Shown: positions 8,673 through 17,074, counted from the first letter of the stretch. The stretch: 64,000 nt of DNA from Maccoyibacter intestinihominis (GCF_040096355.1 NZ_JBBMEX010000004.1:62001-126000), one strand, 5' to 3'. Numbers and translations: made by a program. The notes: generated by a model from the sequence alone, not told the origin.

Positions 8673-9326
8673 TTAGCTTTCCTTTCCATATTTATTATAA
8701 CTGATCCCATGTAAGATCCGGTTTGTGGTAATGGAATCCAGACTGCTCTTCGCACTTGTCTGCGTCTCTTTTGACAATGCCTGTGTCTTTTTGACAAATT
8801 CCTGCCACTTTTCGTTGTCAGACTGTACCAGTCCTTCTTTCGATATACTAAATGCTCCGGAATCATCTATGACAATTCCCATTTCTTCGAGTGCTTTTTC
8901 GTATTCCTTTGCATTGCTCTGCAGTTCTTTTGCATACTTAGTCATCACATCTGTATCGATACGTTTCAGACTGTTTAATAAAGTATTGTGCAATGCCAGA
9001 AAGGATGTCACATCTTCTTCCCACTCCTTTTGTGTCTGTTCGTCGGATTTATCTATATCTTTTTCTTTTAAAAGCTCTTCTGCTTTTTTAGACACTTCTT
9101 TGGAAATCTCGCTGATTGAATAATATCTGCTCCTTTTGACTAACATATCTGTTCCCGTCTTATCTGCGTCCTGATTCTTAGAAATTAATTTATCATATAA
9201 TTTACTGTTATCCGCACCCTGGCCGGATACCCGGTAGGATTTCGTATGGGAACGCAGCTTCTGTCTCTCTTTTCGCACCGCTCTGTCCATCATTAAAGAG
9301 CTGTCCATTCTGTTTTGGATATTCAT
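8673..9326 (-). CDS. Hypothetical helical protein
   Basis: I do not recognise this family. The 217-residue product is charged, Lys- and Glu-rich and almost entirely helical by composition, with likely coiled-coil stretches at about residues 70-105 and 130-150. It has no signal peptide, membrane segment or cysteine. The N-terminus (MDSSLMMDRAVRKERQKLRSH) is basic. AGGGAGGG precedes the ATG. It begins 15 bases after the LytTR gene and so is probably co-transcribed with it. The fold-back element lies 10 bases past its stop codon. A cytoplasmic scaffold or flagellar-associated role is possible but nothing in the sequence proves it. Confidence 0.6.
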   Translation of the reverse strand: MNIQNRMDSSLMMDRAVRKERQKLRSHTKSYRVSGQGADNSKLYDKLISKNQDADKTGTDMLVKRSRYYSISEISKEVSKKAEELLKEKDIDKSDEQTQKEWEEDVTSFLALHNTLLNSLKRIDTDVMTKYAKELQSNAKEYEKALEEMGIVIDDSGAFSISKEGLVQSDNEKWQEFVKKTQALSKETQTSAKSSLDSITTNRILHGISYNKYGKES

Positions 9327-9341
9327 TTGTTTTCCCTCCCT

Positions 9342-10031
9342 CTAATCTGAATTTCTCAAAAAATCCATGTACACTTCTTCAAACTTTTGAAACTTACTCT
9401 TCGCCATCAATATCTCTTCGCCATTCTTTAAAACCACTCCCGCCGTATGATAACTTCGGACTGCCCTTAAGTTCACAAGGTATCCTCTGTGTACCCGAAA
9501 AAAACTTTCTCCTAACTGTTCCTCTAGTTCCCCCATTTTTGCATAATAGGCAATCTGTCTTTCCCCTAAATGAAGGATCACTTTTCTGGCATAATTTTCT
9601 GCATACAGGATCTCTTCTTTGGGAACATAACAGTTTTCTCCGTTTACACGGATAATTAACGGTTCCTTTTCCTTTTGAAGTTTGCAGTGGTTTTCCGCTC
9701 TTTTTAAGACCTCTTTTAACTTTTCCTCATCAATGGGCTTTAGCAGATAGTGAAATGCCTCTACATCAAATACATCTAATACATGTTTTTTGCCCTCTGC
9801 GATGAAGATCAGGATCGGGTCATAACACCGGCGGATTTTTCTTGCGGTTTCAATCCCGGTCGGCTCTCCATTTCCGATATCTAATAAGAGAATGTCATAT
9901 TTCTCTTTACTCTCTAACAACTCCGTATCGGAATGAAATGTCCATACCTTACAGCCGATACTTTCCTCTGCCAGTGCCTTTATCAAAGAACAGGTCTCTT
10001 CTTCTTTATCACAAACTGCCATACGCAGCAT
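9342..10031 (-). CDS. LytTR-family response regulator
   Basis: This is a transcription regulator with an N-terminal receiver domain (about residues 1-115) and a C-terminal LytTR DNA-binding domain (about 125-225). Receiver features include acidic residues near the N-terminus (CDKEEE), the phospho-acceptor region ILLLDIGNG, and KPID near its end. LytTR features include the FFRVHRGYLVNL segment. No sensor kinase gene is adjacent, so it is an orphan here. Downstream is only one unknown gene, which may be its target or partner. The family commonly regulates virulence, bacteriocin or envelope genes; the target cannot be read from this sequence. Confidence 0.9.
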   Translation of the reverse strand: MLRMAVCDKEEETCSLIKALAEESIGCKVWTFHSDTELLESKEKYDILLLDIGNGEPTGIETARKIRRCYDPILIFIAEGKKHVLDVFDVEAFHYLLKPIDEEKLKEVLKRAENHCKLQKEKEPLIIRVNGENCYVPKEEILYAENYARKVILHLGERQIAYYAKMGELEEQLGESFFRVHRGYLVNLRAVRSYHTAGVVLKNGEEILMAKSKFQKFEEVYMDFLRNSD

Positions 10032-10070
10032 TGTTCATATCCCCCTTTTGTCCAAACCTAAGTAATACCA

Positions 10071-10116
10071 AAAAAGGATGTCCGGTATATACTCAATTTA
10101 TATATCGGTCATCCTT
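10071..10116 (-). terminator. Intrinsic terminator after the ABC importer operon
   Basis: The minus strand forms a long stem, AAGGATG-CCG-TATATA against TATATACCGGACATCCTT, followed by TTTTGG. It lies between the last ABC ATPase gene and the LytTR gene. Confidence 0.72.
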
Positions 10117-10157
10117 ATGAAAAATTCTCTCTTTTGTAACGAAATCCCTTTTTTGTG

Positions 10158-10775
10158 TCACGGATTCTCGTTCAATCTGATCTGTCTGGTACAGACATGG
10201 TCTAAAAGCGGCTGACTGTGGCTGACGATCACCATTCCGATCCCGCGTCTTTTCGTTTCCTCTATTAAAAAATTCCAGATCTGTCCCTGCGTAATAAAAT
10301 CTAACATTGTTGTGATCTCATCGCAGAGCAGATATTTTGTTCCCTTCCCCAATGCTCTTGCAATACAAAATCTCTGAAGTTCTCCCCCGGAAAGTTCCTG
10401 CGGAAAACGGTTTTTCCAGTCTTCTTCGATCCCAAGTCCTTCGATCAGCTCTTTTGAGATGCCATCTCCTTCTTTTAGCACCTCTCGCATGCGAAGTCGT
10501 GGATTGACTGCCTGTTCCGGATGCTGAAAGATCATCTGTACCGGACAGTAACCTTTCTGTGGAAGCGGCTCTCCGTCTACAAGGATTCTGCCCGCATCCG
10601 GGCTGATATAACCGCTGATGATCTTTAACAGTGTGGTCTTGCCATAGCCGCTCGGTGCAAGAATCCCAAGGCGTTCTTCCGGTCCTACCGAAAGATTTAC
10701 ATGTTCTAATATCTGATTCCCGTTTTTTTGATAGGAAAAAGTAATATCCTGTACTTCTAACATTCTTCCGCTCAC
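10158..10775 (-). CDS. Oligopeptide/nickel-type ABC transporter ATP-binding protein (second ATPase)
   Basis: This is one of two nucleotide-binding subunits of a Dpp/Opp/Nik-type importer. It has Walker A GYGKTT preceded by LGILAPS, the LSGGELQRFCIARAL signature and a CDEITTMLD Walker B. At 205 residues it lacks the C-terminal oligopeptide/dipeptide extension of the companion ATPase and is shorter than typical OppF. The GTG start overlaps the preceding stop (GTGA), so coupling is likely; an ATG four codons later is the alternative. It is the last gene of the five-gene operon. Confidence 0.88.
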   Translation of the reverse strand: MSGRMLEVQDITFSYQKNGNQILEHVNLSVGPEERLGILAPSGYGKTTLLKIISGYISPDAGRILVDGEPLPQKGYCPVQMIFQHPEQAVNPRLRMREVLKEGDGISKELIEGLGIEEDWKNRFPQELSGGELQRFCIARALGKGTKYLLCDEITTMLDFITQGQIWNFLIEETKRRGIGMVIVSHSQPLLDHVCTRQIRLNENP

Positions 10776-11725
10776 TTTCTGACAATTTCCTCACTGCATT
10801 TAATGCAGCGGACAGTTCCACAACGTACCACGCGTTCCGGTATCTCGCCTTCACATTCTTTACTAAACTGTGGACACCTCGGTCCAAATACACAGCCCTT
10901 TGGCAGATCTTTTACATAGGGCTGATTCCCTGGAATTACCTGAAATCCGTTGCCCGGCATTGCTCTCCAAAGTGCCTTTGTATAAGGATGACGCAGCCGC
11001 TCTTCCGATTGAAAATCACTGACTAGGGCTTCCTCTACCGTTGTTCCCGCATAAAAGATCGCGATCCGGTCTGCAACCTCTAACGCCAGTTCAATATCAT
11101 GTGTGATCAGAAGTACCCCATTGCCTGCATCGGCAAACTTCCGAAAATCCTCCATGGCTTTTTTTGCCATAGCCAGTTCCATCCCCGGTGTCGGTTCATC
11201 TGCAATTAAGAGTCTGGTATTTCCCATCAGTGCCGTAGACAATAAAATCCTGCGGCTCATTCCGCCGGAGCACTCAAACGGATACAGATCTTCGGTCCCT
11301 TCCTGCAATCCATAAGATAAAAAAAGTTCTCTTTGACGTTTTAAGGCATGTTTTGATCTTTCCGTTCCCCGCACCTGTTTTCCGACCTTCATCAGCGGAT
11401 CTAAGTAATTGACACTTTGAGGCACCAAGGCGATCTCATTTCCCCGTACCGCTTTCATTCTTTCTTCTGTCAAAGGTTCTTCTAAAAAATCAAATCTTCC
11501 TTTTACTTCTGCATTTGATGGAAGCAATCCTAAGATAGCGTGGGCTAACAGACTTTTTCCTGAGCCGCTTGATCCTACCACGGCAACGATCTCTCCCTCA
11601 TGCACCGATACATTGAGATTTGAAATAACCGGAAGCTCCTGCTTTTTTGTCCTTTTCGCATACTGATGAAATACCACGGAAAGATTCTCGATCTCTAAAA
11701 TATGAAATTTATCTAAACAGCTCAT
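10772..11725 (-). CDS. Oligopeptide/nickel-type ABC transporter ATP-binding protein (first ATPase)
   Basis: This 317-residue ATPase carries Walker A GSSGSGKS, the signature FECSGGMSRRILLSTAL and Walker B LLIADEPT. The C-terminal extension contains PKGCVFGPRCP and further cysteines (CEGE, RCGTVRCIKC), the OppD/DppD-type tail that can hold an iron-sulfur cluster in some members. The signature has FECSGGM in place of the usual FxLSGGM, a mild deviation. It is encoded between a permease and the shorter ATPase, and AGGAGG precedes the ATG. Confidence 0.9.
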   Translation of the reverse strand: MSCLDKFHILEIENLSVVFHQYAKRTKKQELPVISNLNVSVHEGEIVAVVGSSGSGKSLLAHAILGLLPSNAEVKGRFDFLEEPLTEERMKAVRGNEIALVPQSVNYLDPLMKVGKQVRGTERSKHALKRQRELFLSYGLQEGTEDLYPFECSGGMSRRILLSTALMGNTRLLIADEPTPGMELAMAKKAMEDFRKFADAGNGVLLITHDIELALEVADRIAIFYAGTTVEEALVSDFQSEERLRHPYTKALWRAMPGNGFQVIPGNQPYVKDLPKGCVFGPRCPQFSKECEGEIPERVVRCGTVRCIKCSEEIVRK

Positions 11726-11736
11726 AATGCTTCCTC

Positions 11737-12552
11737 CTATTCATGCGCACTCGAAGGATCTAACATCTTTCGCAGCATACTTCCTGCCACATCAAATAAT
11801 ATCACGGTAAACACCAGCATTGCACCCGGAAATACTGCTAACCACCATTTTCCCGTGATCAGGTATTTCATGCTTTCTGATAAGATGATCCCGATTGCCG
11901 GCTGTTCTGCCGGAAGTCCGAATCCCAAAAAAGTAATTCCCGCTTCATGTAAGATCGCATGTGGAAACATCAGGATCAGTCCGACTAAAAACTGTGGAAA
12001 GATATGCGGTGTCATATGTTTTAATGCCGTTTTGATCTTACTGTGTCCTAATTTTTCCGCAACCTGTATATAGGTGCTGTTTTTTAACTGTAACACTTCC
12101 GCACGGATAACTCTTGCAAGAGATGGCCAATGGCTGAGTGCCACTCCGACCACGACACCTTTTACTCCCTTTCCCAAGGCATAGGAAATTAAAAGCAACA
12201 ATAAAATATGCGGGATTCCCATGATCATATCGATCATAAAAGAGATCACTGCATCTGCCTTTCCCCCAAATACTGCCGCCGACACGCCAAGAACAAAGGC
12301 GATGATCGCACTAAAACCGGCTGCTAACAGTCCGATGCGGATACTCATAGAAAGTCCGGCAAACGTTCGAAGCAGCATATCTCTTCCTAACCAGTCCGTT
12401 CCAAAGAGATAAGAAAGACAAGGTGCCATATTTTTTTTCGAAAAATCCGTCACTCTTGCCCCGTCCGTAACAACTATTCCAAACACGGTGACAAAGGTTA
12501 AAAATCCTACGGTGATCGCAAAGATGATCAGGGCTTTCTTTCTCTGGTTCAT
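11737..12552 (-). CDS. Oligopeptide/nickel-type ABC transporter permease (OppC/NikC class)
   Basis: This is a 271-residue inner-membrane permease with about six helices and the BPD_transp_1 coupling loop (about residues 165-200: RAEVLQLKNSTYIQVAEKLG, then HIFPQFLVG). An N-terminal helix followed by an external segment with FGTDWLGRDMLLRTF is the hallmark of OppC/DppC/NikC subunits. Its start overlaps the stop of the other permease by ATGA. It pairs with that permease to form the channel. Confidence 0.92.
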   Translation of the reverse strand: MNQRKKALIIFAITVGFLTFVTVFGIVVTDGARVTDFSKKNMAPCLSYLFGTDWLGRDMLLRTFAGLSMSIRIGLLAAGFSAIIAFVLGVSAAVFGGKADAVISFMIDMIMGIPHILLLLLISYALGKGVKGVVVGVALSHWPSLARVIRAEVLQLKNSTYIQVAEKLGHSKIKTALKHMTPHIFPQFLVGLILMFPHAILHEAGITFLGFGLPAEQPAIGIILSESMKYLITGKWWLAVFPGAMLVFTVILFDVAGSMLRKMLDPSSAHE

Positions 12553-13544
12553 AATTTTCGCCCTCTCTTTCGCATTCGCGGATCGATCAGTCCGTAGAGT
12601 ACATTTGCAAGAAAATTCCCTGCAAATACTACTGCCGCCGTTACTACGGTAATGCCCAGTAACAGTGGCACGTCACTTCCGGTTCCTGCTGCGACTGCCG
12701 CCTGTCCAAGTCCCGGATAGGAAAACACCTGTTCTACTAACACCGAACCCCCGATAATTTCACTGATCGAGGCAAATTGCAGTGTCATCGCCGGGAGTGC
12801 GATATTGCGGAGTCCGTGACGGATCACCATTGTTTTTTTGCTCTCTCCTCTTGCTGTTGCAAACAGCATATAGTCACTCTCCATGACATCGATCATTTTT
12901 TCTCTGGTATGCATTGCAATATTTGCAACACCCGTAATGCTGAGTGTGATCGCAGGCAGTACGGCATGATACAGACGATCCAGCCAGGTAACGCCTGCCG
13001 CTTCCACACCGATCGGAACACTCAGTCCGATCGGAAATATTTTTAACCAAACGGAAAAGACCAGCAGCAAGAGCAACGCCAGCCAGAACACCGGTGTACT
13101 TGCGATCAACAACGAATATCCCTTGATCAGTTTGTCGATCCAGCTTCCCCTGAATACACCTGCAAGTATTCCAAGCAAAAATCCAAGCAGTCCGGAGATC
13201 AGCCATGCTGTCACTAATAACAGTAAGGAGTTCCCCAGCTTGACTTTTATAACTTCAGACACAGACTGGCGATACAGGAGTGAAACTCCCATATCGCCTC
13301 TTACGAAATCTTTTGCCCAGTTCAGATACCGTTCTAGCGGCGGGGTGTCCACACCCCAGTAGGATTGCAGTTTTTCAATCTGTTCCTCACTCATCGAGCC
13401 AAGTGCCGTCTGACCGACATTTGCCTGTAACGGGTCGATCGGTGAGATACTGACTAAGGTAAACGTTACCACACTGACCGCTGCTAAGAGCAGTATCATT
13501 CTTATAAAATTCTTTCCAATCCACAAAAAATTCTCTGTACGCAA
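12549..13544 (-). CDS. Oligopeptide/nickel-type ABC transporter permease (OppB/NikB class)
   Basis: This is a 331-residue permease with an N-terminal helix and the SISPIDPLQANVG stretch near residues 32-45, which corresponds to the PGDP region of DppB/NikB proteins. The coupling loop TREKMIDVMESDYMLFATARG is near residue 220. The annotated start is TTG, with GGAG eight bases upstream inside the end of the binding-protein gene. The gap to that gene is one base, so the operon is compact. Confidence 0.9.
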   Translation of the reverse strand: MRTENFLWIGKNFIRMILLLAAVSVVTFTLVSISPIDPLQANVGQTALGSMSEEQIEKLQSYWGVDTPPLERYLNWAKDFVRGDMGVSLLYRQSVSEVIKVKLGNSLLLLVTAWLISGLLGFLLGILAGVFRGSWIDKLIKGYSLLIASTPVFWLALLLLLVFSVWLKIFPIGLSVPIGVEAAGVTWLDRLYHAVLPAITLSITGVANIAMHTREKMIDVMESDYMLFATARGESKKTMVIRHGLRNIALPAMTLQFASISEIIGGSVLVEQVFSYPGLGQAAVAAGTGSDVPLLLGITVVTAAVVFAGNFLANVLYGLIDPRMRKRGRKL

Positions 13545-13545
13545 T

Positions 13546-15159
13546 CTATTTGCTCCATTCCCACTGGTCTACATTATTGACGATCGACCAGCCATGTCCA
13601 TGTGGGTGTATCTTTTGTTCTGCTACTTTCAGACCGTCTCTGACATAATAGAGATGGTCTACGTTACAAAACCAGATCCAAGGAATATCTCCATCCTGTG
13701 TCACTCCGGTTGTTCCATCCCACTGTGCTTTTTTCCAAAGGTCATAGGAATCTTCTAAGGTATCTGCCTGCAATGCCTCATCCATATAGTGGTCAACGGT
13801 TTCATTTGCATATGGAGAGTATTCTGCACTGTCACTATCTGTTCCCGTATGATAGATATTATAGAGTTCCATCGGGGTATGTGCTCCCCAGCCCCATACC
13901 AATGGCTGTGATAATGCCTTATCGTAGGCAACATCCCATCCGGCACCCTCTGTCTTTACTTCAATTCCAAGTTCTTTGCACTGGTTCGCAAAATCCTCTG
14001 CCAATGCCTGACGTACGGAATCATCCGGATTAAACATTACGGTAAATTCTGCACGGACTCCGTCTTTTTCACGAATTCCGTCTTTTCCCTCTTTCCATCC
14101 TGCTTCCTCTAACAATGCCTTTGCACTCTTTTGGTCATATGTTACTTCCGATTCTTCGTTATACCACGGCATTTTATCGCAAACACTGTAAGCTGCTGTT
14201 CCATGACCGTTTAAGACGTTTTTGATCATTTCTTCACGATCAATTCCGATATTCATTGCCCGGCGGATCGCAACATCACTGGTTACATCATTGCCGACCG
14301 TTTTTCCATCTTTTTCACTCGCTTTGACAGTTGGCAGATTGATTCCTCTGTTGTCGACACTTGTCACACTCAAAAGACCATAACCGTCGATCTTCTCGTC
14401 TGCTAATGATGCTGCCGTATGTGCCACATCTACTTCTCCTGCCATTGCTGCTGCAAGTGCCGCATCTTCATCCATAAATAATACAGTCACTTTTTTGATC
14501 TTTGCCTTTTCTCCGTAGTAATCCGGATTTGCTTCAAAAATGACCTGCTGACCCTTATCCCACTGTTTCAGGATATAGCGTCCCGAACCGATCGGATGCT
14601 GTCCGTAATTCTCATCATAGGCATGCTCCGGTACGATCCCGACGATCGCCATCGTATACGGCCAGATGGAAAACGGCTTGTTCATATGGAATTCCACGGT
14701 CGTATCATCAACTGCCACCGCTTCTTTTAACATCGTAAAGTCATTGACGGTACTGTTTTTTACACAGTTGTTATATGTAAATGCAACATCGGATGCTGTA
14801 AGTTTTTCTCCATCCGTAAATTTCACATCCTCACGGATCTTCACGGTCCAGACAAGACCATCTTCACTGACCGAATAATCGGTTGCAAGGTCTTTTCCGA
14901 TCTTTAAGTCTTTTGTTGTCGTTGTCAACGTGCTCTGGATCAGTGGTTCATGTACATGTTCTCCTGCTCCCCAGCCATATGCCGGATCAAATCCCGCTTC
15001 CGGTTCCGAGCTTGTCGGCATTGTTACGATTACGGATTCTTTGTCAGATCTTTCTGTTTTTTTCGTTGTATCCGACTTTTGGGTGTTGCTGCTTCCGCAT
15101 CCAAATAATGTCCCTGTCATTGCAAGTGCCAAAAGCACTGCGATACATCTTTTTTTCAT
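13546..15159 (-). CDS. ABC transporter substrate-binding lipoprotein (SBP family 5)
   Basis: This is the extracellular receptor of the importer. The N-terminus is a lipoprotein signal (KKRCIAVLLALAMTGTLFGC, lipobox Cys21). The mature 537-residue precursor has the family-5 layout: EPLIQSTLT, SEDGLVWTVKIREDVKFTDGEKLTASDVAFTY and GSGRYILKQWDKGQQVIFEANPDYYG in shorter pieces. The protein ends HPHGHGWSIVNNVDQWEW, a histidine-bearing tail. Family 5 binds peptides, nickel or metal chelates. The adjacent cobalamin operon makes a nickel or cobalt substrate attractive, but the sequence does not settle it. Confidence 0.9.
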   Translation of the reverse strand: MKKRCIAVLLALAMTGTLFGCGSSNTQKSDTTKKTERSDKESVIVTMPTSSEPEAGFDPAYGWGAGEHVHEPLIQSTLTTTTKDLKIGKDLATDYSVSEDGLVWTVKIREDVKFTDGEKLTASDVAFTYNNCVKNSTVNDFTMLKEAVAVDDTTVEFHMNKPFSIWPYTMAIVGIVPEHAYDENYGQHPIGSGRYILKQWDKGQQVIFEANPDYYGEKAKIKKVTVLFMDEDAALAAAMAGEVDVAHTAASLADEKIDGYGLLSVTSVDNRGINLPTVKASEKDGKTVGNDVTSDVAIRRAMNIGIDREEMIKNVLNGHGTAAYSVCDKMPWYNEESEVTYDQKSAKALLEEAGWKEGKDGIREKDGVRAEFTVMFNPDDSVRQALAEDFANQCKELGIEVKTEGAGWDVAYDKALSQPLVWGWGAHTPMELYNIYHTGTDSDSAEYSPYANETVDHYMDEALQADTLEDSYDLWKKAQWDGTTGVTQDGDIPWIWFCNVDHLYYVRDGLKVAEQKIHPHGHGWSIVNNVDQWEWSK

Positions 15160-15182
15160 ATCTTCTCTTTCCTTCCTTTTTC

Positions 15183-15198
15183 AAACTGTACACAGTTT
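15183..15198. promoter_or_regulatory. 16-bp perfect palindrome, candidate operator
   Basis: AAACTGTACACAGTTT is a perfect inverted repeat (arms AAACTGT and ACAGTTT, two-base centre). It lies 24 bases before the binding-protein start codon, in the leader of the ABC operon. Its size and symmetry suit a dimeric repressor site; the regulator is unknown. Confidence 0.45.
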
Positions 15199-15206
15199 AG
15201 CACATT

Positions 15207-15244
15207 AAAACATCCCCCCACAAGCTCCCTGGGGGGATGTTTTT
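15207..15244. terminator. C/G-run hairpin in the ABC operon leader
   Basis: AAAACATCCCCCC pairs with GGGGGGATGTTTT across an eleven-base loop. It has a T run on the plus strand and a shorter one on the minus strand, so it could terminate or attenuate transcription entering the binding-protein gene. No plus-strand gene needs it. Confidence 0.55.
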
Positions 15245-15253
15245 TCTCTATAG

Positions 15254-15566
15254 ATCAGGGGGGAGCAAAAGACGGTTTCAAGTTTTTTTGATTGGCAACT
15301 TGCACAAAACCGGGTCTATTTTGTTCCGTTGTACGAAAATAAGAAAATCTAAGTCTGCCTGAGTCAGGCTACGATGAAGTGACGTGTACGTCTTAAACAC
15401 CCCGTCCATGGGGTGTTAAGACTTTTGCTGCCGTCCATGGCAGCAAAACACTATACATGAACAGCCAGACCAAGATTTACTAATTTTCTCCCAAAGTCAC
15501 AAAAGCAGTCTCGGTTTTGTGCAATTGCCAGCCACTAAGTTGTGAGGCTCTTTTTGACAACCTAAT
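15254..15566 (-). repeat. Fold-back repeat element, copy 2 (313 bp), with 8-bp target duplication
   Basis: This is the same element as copy 1 in inverted orientation. It is flanked by perfect direct repeats CTCTATAG at 15246-15253 and 15567-15574, which is direct evidence of insertion. Outer ends are ATCAGGGGGG and AACCTAAT. The second apical hairpin has CACCCC/GGGGTG where copy 1 has TGCCCC/GGGGCG. Both changed pairs keep pairing. The element sits in the leader of the ABC importer operon, between the terminator of the DUF362 gene and the leader hairpin. Confidence 0.88.
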
Positions 15567-15621
15567 CTCTATAGAAAATATCATGTTACGTTAAAGTATG
15601 AGAGCTGTGTTTCCTATAGAG

Positions 15622-15652
15622 TAAAAAAGGGACGCTCTGAAAAGAACGTCCC
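15622..15652 (-). terminator. Intrinsic terminator of the DUF362-ferredoxin gene
   Basis: The minus strand reads GGGACGTTC, a six-base loop, GAGCGTCCC, then TTTTTT. It begins 14 bases past the stop codon of the gene. Confidence 0.85.
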
Positions 15653-15665
15653 CAAAATGCTTTTT

Positions 15666-16796
15666 CTATACTTCGATCAGTTCATAGCTGCGGCTGCCAA
15701 GTCCGATCTTTTCTGCGTGGTCTAAACAGCTTCTCCATTCGGATTCCGGTGTGGAATTGCGGAAATGATCATGATGATCCACAAAGTCTGCTTTTTTCAT
15801 ATTCTCTGCAAGCTGGCTGTTTGGCAATGGTGTTGCTGCAAGACAGGCATCTACACATGCCTGATCTAATGCCAGTGGATCAAAGGATGCAAACATTCCG
15901 ATGTTTGGTAAGATCGGAGCATCGTTCTCTCCATGACAGTCACAGTTTGGTGAAACATCTACGATCAGTGAAATATGGAAGGATGGACGGCCATCTACAA
16001 CGGCTTTGGTATATTCTGCCATTTTACAGTTCAATACTTCATTTGCATTTTCATTATTAAATGCGATCGCATCAAAGTTGCAGGCTCCAAGACAGCGTCC
16101 ACATCCTACACAGTGTTCGGTATCTACCGTCATTTTCTTTGCTGCTTCATCAAATACCAGTCCACCGTTGGCACATTCACGCTGACAGCGTTTGCAGCCA
16201 CGACAGACCTCAGCGGTAATATGTGGGGTTCCGGATCTGTGCTGTTCTGTTTTTCCTGCACGGGAACCGCATCCCATACCGATATTTTTAATGGCTCCGC
16301 CAAATCCGGTCATCTCATGTCCTTTGAAGTGTGTCAGGCTGATAAATACATCTGCATCCATAACTGCCCGTCCGATTTTTGCGGCTTTTACATATTCACC
16401 GCCCTCGACCGGCACTTCTATGTCATCGGTTCCCTTTAAACCGTCACCGATGATCACCGGACAGCCTACAGTCAATGGTGTAAATCCGTTCTCCCATGCA
16501 CACTCTAAATGCTCTAATGCATTCTTTCTGCTTCCCGGATACATCGTATTACAATCGGTCAAAAACGGTTTTCCACCGAGTTCTTTTACCACATCGGCAA
16601 CTGCTTTTGCATAGTTCGGACGAAGATAACTGATATTTCCAAGTTCGCCAAAATGCATCTTGATCGCAACAAATTTGCCATCCATATCAATATCACCGAT
16701 ACCGGCTTTTTTGATCATCTTCTTTAACTTTGTCGGAAGTCCGTCTCCAAATGCCTGTGTTCTGAAATTTGTAAAATATACTTTTGATTTTTCCAT
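15666..16796 (-). CDS. DUF362 domain protein with two [4Fe-4S] ferredoxin motifs
   Basis: The product is a cytoplasmic iron-sulfur protein of unknown exact function. The N-terminal part (about residues 1-180) is the DUF362 domain, seen in KMHFGELGNISYLRP, SLTHFKGHEMTGFGGAIKN and a conserved GxGxGSRAGK-like stretch. The middle carries two ferredoxin motifs, CRGCKRCQRECANG and CVGCGRCLGACNF. The start is placed at the third of three ATGs in a row (MEKSKVYF), seven bases from AGAGG, giving 376 residues. It has its own promoter at 17075-17103 and its own terminator, so it is monocistronic. The family is common in clostridia, and its partner is unknown. Confidence 0.85.
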   Translation of the reverse strand: MEKSKVYFTNFRTQAFGDGLPTKLKKMIKKAGIGDIDMDGKFVAIKMHFGELGNISYLRPNYAKAVADVVKELGGKPFLTDCNTMYPGSRKNALEHLECAWENGFTPLTVGCPVIIGDGLKGTDDIEVPVEGGEYVKAAKIGRAVMDADVFISLTHFKGHEMTGFGGAIKNIGMGCGSRAGKTEQHRSGTPHITAEVCRGCKRCQRECANGGLVFDEAAKKMTVDTEHCVGCGRCLGACNFDAIAFNNENANEVLNCKMAEYTKAVVDGRPSFHISLIVDVSPNCDCHGENDAPILPNIGMFASFDPLALDQACVDACLAATPLPNSQLAENMKKADFVDHHDHFRNSTPESEWRSCLDHAEKIGLGSRSYELIEV

Positions 16797-16841
16797 CATC
16801 ATGCCTCTTTCAAAAACTTTTCTGATCATATTTTATTTATC

Positions 16842-17065
16842 TTACTCACTTTTTTCCTCGGATGCAAGTCCTGTCTGCAGGGTTCTTGCCAGTTCATCAA
16901 TCTGGCGTACCATCTTTTCGATTTCTCTGATCCCGGCTGCATTTTCCTGCGATGCTGCGGTCACATGCTCGAGAAATCGCAATCGCATAGATGTAGAGCA
17001 ATACTACATGATATGTAAGTAACACAATGGCAACGGTCATAAAGACAACCGCTAAAAGGATCAGT
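16842..17065 (-). pseudogene. Decayed chemoreceptor-like remnant
   Basis: Two pieces in different frames resemble the ends of a methyl-accepting chemotaxis protein. The first is a hydrophobic transmembrane stretch (LILLAVVFMTVAIVLLTYHV). After a frame change near 16985 comes a tail, EHVTAASQENAAGIREIEKM, followed by VRQIDELARTLQTGL and a stop at 16842. The VTAASQENAAGI stretch is typical of receptor signalling tails. The ligand, HAMP and most of the signalling domain are missing. It lies between the DUF362 promoter and gene and is probably a deletion relic forming a long leader. Confidence 0.4.
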
Positions 17066-17074
17066 ACATACTCT

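Noticed and set aside
8313..8866. Short open frames across fold-back element copy 1 (60 and 99 codons)
   Set aside because: They run through the inverted repeats and into the neighbouring gene in the wrong frame; copy 2 does not keep the frames, so they are not coding.
15160..15253. Possible nickel-cobalt riboswitch in the ABC operon leader
   Set aside because: The hairpins present do not show the conserved four-way-junction blocks of that family, and the segment between repeat and start is too short.
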